Positions 38,052-47,142 of a stretch of DNA of 64,000 bases are shown here, in pieces. The DNA is taken from the NCBI RefSeq assembly GCF_008831305.1, contig NZ_ML708618.1, positions 62,001 to 126,000 on the forward strand, in the 5' to 3' direction. This stretch comes from Kocuria coralli (lineage in GTDB: Bacteria > Actinomycetota > Actinomycetes > Actinomycetales > Micrococcaceae). Below the pieces are notes generated by a model that was given only the letters and a program-made list of their open reading frames with translations, had not been told where the DNA came from and ran no database searches. Numbering within the stretch: the first letter of the stretch is position 1; the number at the start of each line of letters is the position of its first letter. The position numbers and the translations under genes are program-made.

Positions 38052-38187
38052 GTTCCCGCTGAGTAGCGAGTTCAGCCGCCGGTTCCCGCCGAGATACGAG
38101 TTGGACCGCCCATCGGCGCCGATGGGCGGTCCAACTCGCATCTCGGCCTCGCATCTCGGCCCAACTCCCATCTCAGCAGCGGGGAAC
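38052..38187. repeat. Nested inverted and direct repeats after the DUF2277 gene
   Basis: A nearly perfect palindrome of two 30-base arms without a loop (38088-38117 with 38118-38147, one mismatch) is flanked by further degenerate copies of its arm. Copy A at 38052-38080 is a direct repeat of the left arm (22 of 29 bases), and an inverted copy lies at 38161-38187. The common element is gttcccgcnGAGATncGAG. It may be a terminator expanded by duplication or a mobile intergenic repeat. Confidence 0.7.
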
Positions 38188-38225
38188 GTCTCATCCTCTT
38201 GTGCTGTCCGAACCGATCCATACAC

Positions 38226-38241
38226 TCGAACATACGTTCGA
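38226..38241. promoter_or_regulatory. LexA (SOS) box
   Basis: tcgaacatacgttcga matches the actinobacterial LexA consensus TCGAAC-N4-GTTCGA exactly and is a perfect palindrome in its two halves. It lies 20 bases before the start of the small gene at 38262, which leads into dnaE2. Confidence 0.92.
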
Positions 38242-38261
38242 ATAAATGGGAGGTCGTGACC

Positions 38262-38534
38262 ATGCCAACGATGATCGATCAGCCGATCGCGGTGACCGTC
38301 GCCGACGACGGCGAACCGAGATCCTTCACCTGGGGGCCCTACGAGTACGAAGTGGTGGGCGTCCCGCAGAACTTCTTCCGGCGCCGGAAATGGTGGCAGG
38401 AGGCGGGTGACCTGACCACCGTCGACCAGAAACTGTGGCGCGTGGAAGCCTCGTGCGACAGCTCGGAGTTCCGGCTCTACGACCTGCTGTGCCGCCCGAG
38501 CGGGCAGTGGTTCCTCTACGTCCAGTGGGAATAG
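38262..38534 (+). CDS. Small SOS-cassette protein (DUF6504-like)
   Basis: 90-residue protein with a WGPYEYEVV and RKWWQ core and a C-terminal FRLYDLL...GQWFLYVQW region; it resembles the small DUF6504-type proteins that sit beside imuB and dnaE2 in Actinobacteria. It has a ribosome-binding site (GGGAGG) before ATG. Just downstream of a perfect LexA box and 53 bases before dnaE2, so it is the first gene of a DNA-damage-inducible unit. No biochemical function is known. Confidence 0.75.
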   Translation: MPTMIDQPIAVTVADDGEPRSFTWGPYEYEVVGVPQNFFRRRKWWQEAGDLTTVDQKLWRVEASCDSSEFRLYDLLCRPSGQWFLYVQWE

Positions 38535-38587
38535 CAGCACACGGACCGGCGCAACGGAGGAGTCAGTAGAGACCACCGCATACATCC

Positions 38588-41500
38588 ATGACCTTCACGC
38601 ACTTGCACGTCCATTCCGGATACTCCGCCCACTACGGCACGACTTCCCCGGAGCGTCTGGTGCAGCTGACGGTGAAACACAAAGCATCCGCACTCGCCCT
38701 GACCGACCGGGACGGGCTCTACGGCGCGGTGAAGCACGTCGCGGCCTGCCGGCAAGCCAAGATCGGCGCCATCCTGGGCGCCGACCTGGCGGTCCACCAC
38801 GACGGCGACGACGGCACCCCCACGTCCCGTCTTTCCCTGGGCCGCGTGGTCATCCTGGCGCACGGCCATCTGAACGGGGCGGGATACGCCGCACTGTGCC
38901 GGGTGGTCTCGGCCGCCCACGCGGCGGGCGGCAAGAACCCCTCGATCGACCGCAAGACCCTCGCCGCGTACGTGGTTCCGGACGGGACGGCCTCCTCCCA
39001 GCCCGTGCTGAGCATCCTCCTGGGACCGGGGTCCGACGTGGGCAGGCTGGTGGAACGCAGGCAGTTCGGCGCCGCCCGGGCAGCGCTCGACGACTGGGTC
39101 AACGCCCTGCCCCCGGGGTGCCTGAACATCGAGGTGGTCTCCCGGCTGTCCGAGCCCGGCCGACCGGGCAGCGTCACGCCGGCCACCCGGATGCTGGGAC
39201 TGGCCGAGGCGTCGTCGTTGCCCGCGGTGCTGACCAATGCCGTGCGCTACGGGCAGGAGGACGAGGCCGTGACCGCCGACCTCGCGGATTCCACCCGCGC
39301 GCTGCTGCCGCTGGACGAGGTCGCGGAGCTGGATCCCACCGGCCAGGCCTGGCTGAAGCCGGAGTGTTCCATGCGCCATATCGCGCGCATGGTGGTCACG
39401 GTGGGCGCTCACGAACGCAGTGCCGCCGAGCTTCTGGAGGCCACGGAACGCCTGGCCGGCCGCTGTCTCCTGGACCCGGTCACGGATCTGGGATGGGACG
39501 TGCACAAGATGCCGGAGGCTTCCGTGATCGGCATCGCAGGCGATCCCATGACCGCGCTGTGGGAACGGGCCAGGGCCGGGATCGGCCGCTATTACCCCGC
39601 TGCCAGGCCACGGATGCTCCGGGAGGTCGAGGAACGCCTCGCCCACGAGATGGCGACCGTGGAGCGCCTGAAGTTCCCGTCCTACTTCTTGACCGTGGCG
39701 CGGGTGGCGGAGATCATCCGGTCCATGGGCATCCGGATCCAGGCCAGGGGGTCGGGGGTGGGCTCCGTGCTGAACTTCCTGCTGGGCATTTCCGGGGTGG
39801 AGCCGTTGTCCAACGGACTGCTGTGGGAGCGGTTCCTCTCCCCCCAGCGCCTGAGTCTCCCGGACATCGACCTCGACGTGGAATCGGCGCGCAGGCATGA
39901 GGTCTACCACCGGCTGTTCGAGGAATTCGGTGCGGACCGGGTTTCGCTGATGTCGATGACCAACACCTACCGTTCCCGCGGTGCGGTGCGCGACGCCGGG
40001 CTGGCCCTCGGCCTGCCCGATGAGCAGATCGACCGGATCGCCAAGGAGCTGTGGCGCTTCGACGCCAAGCACTTCCGCAGGGCCCTGGCCGAGAAACCCG
40101 AGCTGGGCGACATCGCCCGGGAGGTCCGAGGATCCGAGCAGCTGGACCTCCTGGTGGAGCTGACCGAGCGCCTGGACTCCCTGCCCCGGCACGTCTCCCT
40201 GCATCCCTGCGGAGTGATCGTCTCGGACGCCTCCCTGCTCGATCACACCCCCGTGCAGCCCAGCGGGCTGGGGCTGCCCATGTCCCAGTTCGACAAGCAC
40301 GACATGGACCCCATGGGGCTGATCAAGCTCGACATCCTGGGGGTGCGCATGCAGTCCAGCATGGCCTTCGCGGTGGATGAGATCCAGCGCAATACCGGCC
40401 AACGCATCGATCTGGACCGTATCCCCCTGAACGACGAGCCCACGTTCGAGACCATCCGCACCACGCACACGCTGGGGATCTTCCAGGTGGAGTCCCCGGG
40501 GCAGATGGAGCTGGTGGGCAAGCTGCAGCCGGAGCGGTTCAACGATCTGACCGTGGACATCAGCCTGTTCCGTCCCGGTCCCATGAAGAACAACATGCCG
40601 CAGCGCTATCTGGCCGCCCGCCACGGCTACGCCCGCCCGGATTACATCGATCGCCGGCTCAAGCAGTACCTGTGGGAGACCAAGGGAGTGGTGGTCTTCC
40701 ACGAGCAGGTCATGCAGATCATCGACGAGCTCACCGGCTGCGGGCTGGGCACGGCCGATGTCTACCGGCGCTGGCTGAGCAATCCGGAGAAGGTGACCGA
40801 GGTCGAGGACGAGATCAGGCTCCTCGCTCCCGAGCGCGGTTTCGCACCGCAGGTGATCGACAAGGTCTGGAAGATCCTGGAGGGCTTCGGCTCCTTCGGA
40901 TTCGCCAAATCCCACGCCGCGGCCTTCGCCCTGCCCACCTATCAGAGCGCATGGCTCAAGACCCACTACCCCGCCGAGTTCCTGGCGGGTCTGCTCACCC
41001 ACGATCCCGGCATGTGGCCCAAGGACCTCCTGGTGGCCGAGACCCGGCGCCTCGGCATCCCCCTGCTCCCCCTGGACGTGCAGTACTCGGGGCTCGAATA
41101 TGCCACCCAGCCCCTGCCGGACGGCCGCACCGGCATCCGCATGGCCCTGGGCGAGCTCCAGGGCAGTTCGGAGGCCGAACGGACGCGGATCGCCGAGTCC
41201 CAGCCGTTCAGGACCCTGCACGATTTCCGGGATCAGGTCCGCCCCCGTCGGTCCACCTTCGAGAACCTCGCGCGGGTGGGCGCCCTGGACGCTTTCGTCG
41301 GCTATGAACGACGGCGGCGCCACGACCTGCTGACCTATGTCCGCTCCATGGCCGCGCACGCCGAACGGGTCCCGCGTCATCAGCTGTCCTTCGACTTCGC
41401 CGTGCCCGTCCCCCGTCTGGACGGCGTCACGGCCATGGACCTCCACGGGCAGCGGCAGGTGGATCTGGAGCTGCAGCAGCTCGGGCTGGGCGTGGCCGAG

Positions 41501-41911
41501 CATCAGATGCAGCGTTTCTATCCCCTGTTCCGCCGGCTCGGCGTCACCCCCGCCAACGCCCTGGTGGAGCTGCCCGACAACACGGAGGTCCTCATCGCCG
41601 GAGTCCGCCGGGCCACGAACACCCCGCCCATGCGCAGCGGCAGGCGCGTGGTCTTCGTGAGCCTGGACGACGGAACGGGAGTATCGAACACCGTGTTCTT
41701 CCCCGATGCCCAGGAGCGGATCAAGAACAAGGTGTTCCGCACCGACTACATGCTGGTCCGCGGCGTCACCCGGCGCACCGGGGCACGCGGTATCAGCGTG
41801 GTCGGCTCGATGGCCTGGGACCTGCTGGCCTTGCCTCCCCTTCCCGGCGAGCGCAGGGTGCCGGCCGGGGAACAGCGGCCCGCCAGGGAGGTCGTGCGGC
41901 TGGCGGTCTGA
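38588..41911 (+). CDS. dnaE2: Error-prone DNA polymerase DnaE2-type
   Basis: 1107-residue C-family polymerase alpha subunit. Seen: N-terminal PHP domain (THLHVHSGYS), catalytic palm with LPDIDLDVE and the downstream SFGFAKSHAAAFA helical region, finger region with GIFQVESPGQM, and a C-terminal OB-like domain. Compared with replicative DnaE1 (about 1180-1190 residues) it is short and lacks the clamp- and tau-binding C-terminal tail, which fits DnaE2. Its role is damage-induced translesion synthesis. It lies in the LexA-controlled unit, 53 bases behind the 90-residue protein. No imuA or imuB lies in the window beside it. Its stop abuts the stop of mptB (convergent). Confidence 0.93.
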   Translation: MTFTHLHVHSGYSAHYGTTSPERLVQLTVKHKASALALTDRDGLYGAVKHVAACRQAKIGAILGADLAVHHDGDDGTPTSRLSLGRVVILAHGHLNGAGYAALCRVVSAAHAAGGKNPSIDRKTLAAYVVPDGTASSQPVLSILLGPGSDVGRLVERRQFGAARAALDDWVNALPPGCLNIEVVSRLSEPGRPGSVTPATRMLGLAEASSLPAVLTNAVRYGQEDEAVTADLADSTRALLPLDEVAELDPTGQAWLKPECSMRHIARMVVTVGAHERSAAELLEATERLAGRCLLDPVTDLGWDVHKMPEASVIGIAGDPMTALWERARAGIGRYYPAARPRMLREVEERLAHEMATVERLKFPSYFLTVARVAEIIRSMGIRIQARGSGVGSVLNFLLGISGVEPLSNGLLWERFLSPQRLSLPDIDLDVESARRHEVYHRLFEEFGADRVSLMSMTNTYRSRGAVRDAGLALGLPDEQIDRIAKELWRFDAKHFRRALAEKPELGDIAREVRGSEQLDLLVELTERLDSLPRHVSLHPCGVIVSDASLLDHTPVQPSGLGLPMSQFDKHDMDPMGLIKLDILGVRMQSSMAFAVDEIQRNTGQRIDLDRIPLNDEPTFETIRTTHTLGIFQVESPGQMELVGKLQPERFNDLTVDISLFRPGPMKNNMPQRYLAARHGYARPDYIDRRLKQYLWETKGVVVFHEQVMQIIDELTGCGLGTADVYRRWLSNPEKVTEVEDEIRLLAPERGFAPQVIDKVWKILEGFGSFGFAKSHAAAFALPTYQSAWLKTHYPAEFLAGLLTHDPGMWPKDLLVAETRRLGIPLLPLDVQYSGLEYATQPLPDGRTGIRMALGELQGSSEAERTRIAESQPFRTLHDFRDQVRPRRSTFENLARVGALDAFVGYERRRRHDLLTYVRSMAAHAERVPRHQLSFDFAVPVPRLDGVTAMDLHGQRQVDLELQQLGLGVAEHQMQRFYPLFRRLGVTPANALVELPDNTEVLIAGVRRATNTPPMRSGRRVVFVSLDDGTGVSNTVFFPDAQERIKNKVFRTDYMLVRGVTRRTGARGISVVGSMAWDLLALPPLPGERRVPAGEQRPAREVVRLAV

Positions 41912-43474
41912 TCAGATGACCGCGGTCTGGGGCACGCCGCGGTACTTGCCCCTGAACAATCGTCTGGTGGCGGGATCCAGGAACCACAGATAAGCGCCGT
42001 AGGCGATGGCGATGACGGCGGCTATGGTCCGCCCCGAGCTCAGGTCGATGTCCAGGTACGGGAAGACGTCCAGCTGGTCGGAGACGGCGTAGATCATGAA
42101 GAACGCGGTGAGGAAGAAGAGGACGTCCGTCTGCCAGTCCGATCTGATGCCGGTCACCGCGAAGAAGGGGATCAACCAGACCACGTACCAGGCCTGGATC
42201 ATGGGCGCGAAGACCACGATGGCCGCGAAGGCCAGGGTGAGGCGCCGGATGATCCGTTCGTCGCGGCCCACGAACATCAGGTAGAGGATCACGGGAAGCG
42301 CCATCATCTGGCCCACGCTGTGCACCACGTCCATGGCGTGGCCGCCGTTGCCGCCCAGCAGGCCCACCAGGGCGTTGGCCATGAGCCCCAGCATGCCGAT
42401 CGGGGCGTACCAGATGAACACCGAACCCGGCGTCGACATCGCCGAGACCCACCCGAAGCCGAAGTCCGAGACGAAGCCCATGACCCCCAGGATCACGATG
42501 GACCACAGCAGGGTCAGGAACCAGATCACGAACCGCCTCGTCCACGAGGCGCCCCGGCCCGCCCACAGCAGGCCGATGAACGGCAGGAACACCAGGGTGA
42601 TCGGCTTGATCGCCACCGACATGGTCACCAGGAACGCGCCGAGCAGGCCACCGCGCCAGTCCCGCCACACGGCCGCGGCCAGCGTGCCGCCCAACGCGAG
42701 GGCGATCATGATCGCGTCGTTGTGGGCGGCCAGGATGAAGTTGACCAGGAACAGCGGGTTGGCGACGGACAGCCACAGGGCACGGGTCTCGTTGATGCCG
42801 TGCATCCGCGCCAGCCTGGGCACCATCCACACCATGGCGGCAACGGAGATGATGCACAGGATCCGGAAGAGGATCACCGACTGATCCGGCTGGGCGTCGG
42901 TGATGGCCACCACGCCCTGCTCCATCCACAGGAACAGCGGGCCGTAGGGCGGCGGGGACTCGCTCCACAGCTGGTCCGCCCCCAGCTGGAAGAAGTTCTC
43001 GATCGTCGAGACGCCGTACTCGTACGGGTTGAGCCCGGACTGCATCACGCGGCCCTGCCCGATGTAGGAGTAGATGTCCCGGCTGAACATGGGGATCGCG
43101 AACATCATGGGAACCGACCACGCGATCATCGCCGCGTTGATCCATTTCCGGGTGTCGGGACCCCAGTGGTTGAGCTTCTGCCCCAGCCGCAGCCATTCGC
43201 GCACCAGCAGCATGCCGCCCAGCGCCACCAGGATGATCGAGACGATCGCACCCGGCGTCGTGAAACGCAGCGCGATCACCACGGGGTTCTGGCGGATGTC
43301 CGAGACCGCCGCCAGCCATCCCACTCCCAGCGAGCCGATGAACAGCAGGATGGATCCGATGGTCCCGGCGACGATGGTTCGCATCACCGAGCCCCTCAGA
43401 CGCTCGTCGGCGCCTTTCCCGGCCTCGTCCGTCGTCGTGCTGAGCTCAGCGGGCTCGGCGTTGGGTGCTGACAC
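41912..43474 (-). CDS. mptB: Polyprenol-phosphomannose-dependent alpha-1,6-mannosyltransferase MptB
   Basis: 520-residue GT-C glycosyltransferase that extends the mannan core of lipomannan-type glycolipids on the outer face of the membrane, using polyprenyl-phosphate mannose. About 12-13 hydrophobic segments are seen, with the catalytic loop FSRDIYSYIGQGRVM after the first pair (acidic/aromatic GT-C motif) and a PPPYGPLFLWME segment. Length and wording fit MptB. The C-terminus reaches the dnaE2 stop without a gap. The N-terminal 30 residues are hydrophilic. Confidence 0.9.
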   Translation of the reverse strand: MSAPNAEPAELSTTTDEAGKGADERLRGSVMRTIVAGTIGSILLFIGSLGVGWLAAVSDIRQNPVVIALRFTTPGAIVSIILVALGGMLLVREWLRLGQKLNHWGPDTRKWINAAMIAWSVPMMFAIPMFSRDIYSYIGQGRVMQSGLNPYEYGVSTIENFFQLGADQLWSESPPPYGPLFLWMEQGVVAITDAQPDQSVILFRILCIISVAAMVWMVPRLARMHGINETRALWLSVANPLFLVNFILAAHNDAIMIALALGGTLAAAVWRDWRGGLLGAFLVTMSVAIKPITLVFLPFIGLLWAGRGASWTRRFVIWFLTLLWSIVILGVMGFVSDFGFGWVSAMSTPGSVFIWYAPIGMLGLMANALVGLLGGNGGHAMDVVHSVGQMMALPVILYLMFVGRDERIIRRLTLAFAAIVVFAPMIQAWYVVWLIPFFAVTGIRSDWQTDVLFFLTAFFMIYAVSDQLDVFPYLDIDLSSGRTIAAVIAIAYGAYLWFLDPATRRLFRGKYRGVPQTAVI

Positions 43475-43658
43475 TGGTCCCCTTGAAGGTTAGAGCTCTG
43501 GCCATGGCGTGGCGCATCGAATGTGCCGCTCGAAGAGGGGGGTGATGCCCGACGGCGGAGGCCGTGTACCTGCGGTCGATCGTCAGGACATCCTACCGGG
43601 GACCCGCTGGCATCACCCTGAAAGCCGCGATAGTCGACAGCGGTATTACAGTTGCCGG

Positions 43659-44333
43659 GTGGCTATTTCGAATGAACGCATCGTGTGGATCGACTGCGAG
43701 ATGACCGGACTGTCCCTCGAAGACGATGCTCTGATCGAGGTCGCGGTGCTCGTGACGGACGATCAGCTCAACGTGCTCGGCGACGGCGTCGACGTGGTGA
43801 TCAAGCCGGCCGACGCCGCCCTTGAGCAGATGAACGCCTTCGTGCGCAACATGCACACCTCTTCCGGACTGCTCGAGGAGCTGCCCGGCGGGACCACCAT
43901 GGAGGACGCGCAGAAGCAGGTCCTCGACTACATCAAGCGGTGGGTGCCCGAACCCGGCAAGGCCCCGCTGGCAGGCAATTCGGTGGGCACGGACCGCACC
44001 TTCCTGGTCCGGGACATGCCGGAGCTGGTCGAGCACCTGCACTACCGGGTGGTGGACGTCTCCACCATCAAGGAGCTGGCCCGCCGCTGGTACCCGCGCG
44101 CCTACTTCCAGGCCCCGCCCAAGACCGGCAACCACCGGGCACTCGGTGACATCCAGGACTCGATCGACGAGCTGCGGTACTACCGCGGCGCGGTGTTCGT
44201 CAGCGGGTCGGGTCCGACCTCGGACGAGGCCCGTCAGGTGGCGACCGCCATCGTCGAGAATCGTACGGGTGCCGGGCCCTCCTCCCCCGCGACATCTGCG
44301 GCCTCCCCCGCTGCCGACGACGGCGAAAGCTAG
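43659..44333 (+). CDS. orn: Oligoribonuclease
   Basis: 224-residue DEDD-family 3'-5' exonuclease that degrades 2-5 nucleotide RNAs, the last step of mRNA decay. Seen: D12 and E14 in WIDCEMTGL, and the C-terminal YQ...NHRALGDIQDSI with the His-Asp pair. A GTG start (MAISNERIVW) is chosen at 43659; no better ribosome-binding site is visible upstream. The last about 30 residues are a Ser/Pro/Ala-rich tail not needed for the fold. The tRNA-His gene follows 100 bases on, in the same direction. Confidence 0.95.
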   Translation: MAISNERIVWIDCEMTGLSLEDDALIEVAVLVTDDQLNVLGDGVDVVIKPADAALEQMNAFVRNMHTSSGLLEELPGGTTMEDAQKQVLDYIKRWVPEPGKAPLAGNSVGTDRTFLVRDMPELVEHLHYRVVDVSTIKELARRWYPRAYFQAPPKTGNHRALGDIQDSIDELRYYRGAVFVSGSGPTSDEARQVATAIVENRTGAGPSSPATSAASPAADDGES

Positions 44334-44371
44334 CCACCTCACACGAGGCGCGGAGCACCCCGCACATGGGT

Positions 44372-44377
44372 TATAGT
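44372..44377 (+). promoter_or_regulatory. Candidate tRNA-His -10 box
   Basis: TATAGT with a preceding GGGT lies about 55 bases upstream of tRNA-His. No clear -35 element stands at the usual spacing. Confidence 0.4.
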
Positions 44378-44432
44378 GGTCCGCGTTGCTTTCGCGGCTC
44401 ACGGATCATTCCGTGACCGTTGGCAGCACATG

Positions 44433-44508
44433 GTGGGCGTAGCTCAGTCGGCAGAGCGCCTGGTTGTGGTCCAGGAGGTCGCGGGTTCAACCCCCGTCGC
44501 TCACCCCA
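44433..44508 (+). tRNA. tRNA-His (GTG), target of element insertion
   Basis: Acceptor GTGGGCG (44433-44439) pairs with CGCTCAC (44498-44504); discriminator C, CCA encoded at 44506-44508; anticodon loop TTGTGGT gives anticodon GTG; T arm GCGGGTTCAACCCCCGT. The base before (44432) is G, so the extra G-1 typical of tRNA-His may be encoded. The adjacent serine recombinase gene ends inside the 3' part of this tRNA. Confidence 0.96.
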
Positions 44509-44512
44509 AATG
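44498..44512. other. Presumed attachment site, left junction (attL) at the tRNA-His 3' end
   Basis: The element reads from the 3' end of tRNA-His. The recombinase stop codon and final codons (44501-44509) are formed by the tRNA 3' end plus the following bases. The exact core and its copy at the other end are not in the window. Confidence 0.5.
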
Positions 44513-46180
44513 GGTCAGGTGTGAACTTGCGACCAAGGGTCCGCCCTTGGTCGCGGTTCGCGCCTGGCCCATCTTCTTTGCCTCGGCGGCCCAGCTCAGG
44601 GCGTCGGCATGGAGGCCGGACAGGCTCAGCCCGTCGTACGGGTTGCGGTAGCCGACGCGCACGTCGTTGTCCTCGTCGATGTAGATCGTCTTGAACAGCG
44701 CCTGATTGATGAGCCGACGGTTCGCGTCGTCGGCGTGCTCGTAAATGTCGGCGGCGTTGGACAGCAGTTTCAGGGAGTCGTCGAGGTTCTCTCGCGCAGC
44801 CGCGTAGTGGCCGTGGTGCGCGCTGATCCTGTGTTCGATGGTCTCCAACGAGGCGGTGATCCGGTCCTGCTCCCTCTTGAGGAGGTCGAGTGGGATGGCT
44901 CCGGCGTAGTGGGCTTGGAGCAGCTTCTGCTGCTCGCCTTCGAGCTGGGTTCTCCGGGACGCGAGGTCGGCGAGTTCGGCGGCGCCTTCGGCCATCATCT
45001 CGTCGAACCGGGCGTGAATCATCGCCGAGACCGCCTCGATCGTTTCCGGGTCGAGCTGCACCTTGGCGTAGAAGCGCTCGATGAGCCGTTCGACCTGCTC
45101 GATCAGCATCGCTTGCCGGGTGCAGTCGCCTCGTCCTGCATGCCGGCTCGCGCACACGAAGTACGGGTAGATCGTGCCCTGACTGCTCTTGGCGTTGCAC
45201 ACCAGTAGCCGCGAGCCGCACTGCCCACAGAACACCGTCCCTTTCAGGTAGTGCTCGTGCACTTGGGTGGCATCGGCTGCCGAGCGGTGCGTGCCGAGCA
45301 CGGTCTGCACCTGATCCCACACCTCGTTGGGGACGATCGCCTCATGCGCTCCCGCGTACGTCACTCCCTGGTAGCGGACGCTGCCCTTGTAGTACGGGTT
45401 CGTCAGCATCCGATGCACCGACGACTTCCCGATGGGCCGAGAAGGCCGCCGCGGCGACGCTGCCGTCGTGAGCCCGCGCGCCACCAGCTCATGGTGGAGC
45501 TGGCTGGTCGTCCAGTCACCGGATGCGAACACCTGGAACGCCCACCGGACCAGTCGGGCTCGTTCCTCGTCGATCTCGACGGTGCGTACCTCCCGCCCGA
45601 AGTCGTCGCGCACGCCGATGTTGCGGTAGCCGATGGGTGCCTTCGTCACTGTGCCGCCCTGCGCGGCCTTCTGCGACAAGCCTTTGACGACCTCAGTGGC
45701 GAGGTTGCGGGAGTAGAACTCGGCAATCGAGGACATGATGCCGTGCAGCAGCATCCCCGATGGAGTCTCGTCGATGTTCTCCGTCGCAGACACGAGCGTG
45801 ACGCCGGCGTCCTTGAGTGCGAGGTGGATGGTCACGTCGTCGGCGCGGTTGCGGGCGAGCCGGTCGACCTTGTGGACGATGCAGTAGTTCGTCTTGTGCT
45901 TCGCGACGTACTGAATCATCCGCATCAGTTCGGGCCGGTCGGCCTTCCGCGCGGACTCGCCAGCGTCGACGAACTCCTCGATGATCGTTGCGCCGAGCTG
46001 GTCGGCCTTGCGCTGGTTCGCCTCGCGCTGCGCCGGGATCGAGAAGCCCTCCGCCTGGCCGCCCTTCTCCGCCTGCTCCTTCGTGGAGACCCGCAGGTAC
46101 GAGACGGCGAACGATCCGGGGAACGGGGTTGGCGCTACGAGGCTGTCTATCGCGGTGCGGTCCGCGTCGATGATCGTCAT
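44501..46180 (-). CDS. Large serine recombinase (site-specific integrase)
   Basis: 559-residue resolvase-family integrase. Seen: N-terminal catalytic domain with Ser32 in SYLRVSTKEQ, arginine-bearing RPELMRM and DRLARN, then the recombinase domain (from about residue 190, APIGYRN), a zinc ribbon (CGQCG...C...C), and a coiled coil rich in Glu/Leu at about 430-490. It integrates or excises the element at attB/attP. It reads towards tRNA-His; its last codons and stop lie in the 3' end of the tRNA, so the C-terminus depends on the chromosome junction. ATG at 46180 has GGAGAAG upstream. Confidence 0.93.
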   Translation of the reverse strand: MTIIDADRTAIDSLVAPTPFPGSFAVSYLRVSTKEQAEKGGQAEGFSIPAQREANQRKADQLGATIIEEFVDAGESARKADRPELMRMIQYVAKHKTNYCIVHKVDRLARNRADDVTIHLALKDAGVTLVSATENIDETPSGMLLHGIMSSIAEFYSRNLATEVVKGLSQKAAQGGTVTKAPIGYRNIGVRDDFGREVRTVEIDEERARLVRWAFQVFASGDWTTSQLHHELVARGLTTAASPRRPSRPIGKSSVHRMLTNPYYKGSVRYQGVTYAGAHEAIVPNEVWDQVQTVLGTHRSAADATQVHEHYLKGTVFCGQCGSRLLVCNAKSSQGTIYPYFVCASRHAGRGDCTRQAMLIEQVERLIERFYAKVQLDPETIEAVSAMIHARFDEMMAEGAAELADLASRRTQLEGEQQKLLQAHYAGAIPLDLLKREQDRITASLETIEHRISAHHGHYAAARENLDDSLKLLSNAADIYEHADDANRRLINQALFKTIYIDEDNDVRVGYRNPYDGLSLSGLHADALSWAAEAKKMGQARTATKGGPLVASSHLTHLG

Positions 46181-46353
46181 GGCTCTTCTCCACAGTCACT
46201 GGTCCTGCCGACGCGGACTTGTGAGAGCGGATGTTGATCGTGAGAAGAGCCCGAAGGCTGTAGGACTAGGCCGAATCGGCCACGTTTACTTTGCCCCGCC
46301 GAGGCGAAGCGCTAGGACCACAACATCCGCCATCCGCGACGGATGCCTACATT

Positions 46354-46560
46354 CTACGACGACGCGCTCGTCGCGGCACGAGGGCGCTTCGGTCGCGTCG
46401 CATCTCCCGAGCGGCACGAGCCCGATTGCTGGAGTGCCAGGCGGATCAGCAGCTCGCAGAGCTTGTCCAGGTCGGGCGGGTCGTGGAACTCGGCGCGGAT
46501 CGTCAGCTCGCGCTCGCTCTGCTGACGCTGCCCGGTCTTCCGTTCATAGCGGCGCGCCAC
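46354..46560 (-). CDS. Small hypothetical protein of the element
   Basis: 68-residue basic protein starting MARRYERKTGQRQQSER, followed by TIRAEFHDPPDLDKLCELLI, which resembles short proteins found beside coupling-protein genes in actinobacterial conjugative elements. GTG start lies 3 bases from the stop of the next gene upstream, so it is co-transcribed. The C-terminus is Arg/Ser-rich. The 173 bases between it and the recombinase start hold no other gene; a small palindrome (catccg cga cggatg) is at 46331-46345. Confidence 0.6.
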   Translation of the reverse strand: MARRYERKTGQRQQSERELTIRAEFHDPPDLDKLCELLIRLALQQSGSCRSGDATRPKRPRAATSASS

Positions 46561-46563
46561 GAC

Positions 46564-47142
46564 TCACACCTCGCCGGTCTCCGGGTCGACGCCCGCGAAG
46601 AAGGCATCCTCTGCCTCCTGGCGCGCGTCCACCATGTCGATCACGAACCGAACGAAGTCCTCATCGCGATCCGTGATCGGTGAGTCCTCGATGGGTTGCG
46701 CGGGGTCTTCACCGGGCCAGCTCGTCTGGCGAGTCGGGCGGTCCCTGTCGAGCCGAGTGCCGCACGCCGCCACCCAGTCGCGAAGGCGGGCGCGGCTATC
46801 GGCGAAGTCGCGGTGCCAGCCGAGCGGTGCGGACCCGTTCTGCTCCGGGTCGTACGCGCACAGCCAGTGCAGGTGTAGCGCCGACAGCTCCCAGAGGAGT
46901 TCGGGGTGGCGGTGCCAGTACGGCGGTACGACGCTTGCGGGAAGTCCGTAGGTGTGGCGGAGCCAGTCCACCCAGCGGTTCAGTTCGAGCAACTCGGCTT
47001 CGAGATCGTTGGCGGTCAGCAGGTTCCAGTTGACCGGGTGCGGCGGCTCGGGCACGTCGAATCGAGGTGATGCCGGGCCTGCCTCGGGCGGCGTGTCGTC
47101 GTGCTCTGGGAAGAACTGATCGGTCATGGCGAAGTCGCTCAC
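46564..47142 (-). CDS. DUF4913-like protein of the element
   Basis: 192-residue soluble protein. The region YWHRHPELLWELSALHLHWL and WHRDFADSRARLRDWV resembles DUF4913, a family common in actinobacterial plasmids and phages, with unknown function. The C-terminal third is acidic (EDSPITDRDEDFV). It overlaps the SSB gene by 4 bases (ATGA), so the two are translationally coupled. Confidence 0.7.
   Translation of the reverse strand: MSDFAMTDQFFPEHDDTPPEAGPASPRFDVPEPPHPVNWNLLTANDLEAELLELNRWVDWLRHTYGLPASVVPPYWHRHPELLWELSALHLHWLCAYDPEQNGSAPLGWHRDFADSRARLRDWVAACGTRLDRDRPTRQTSWPGEDPAQPIEDSPITDRDEDFVRFVIDMVDARQEAEDAFFAGVDPETGEV

Noticed and set aside
38516-41503. 995-residue minus-strand frame opposite dnaE2
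   Set aside because: Antisense with low-complexity composition; dnaE2 motifs are clear on the plus strand.
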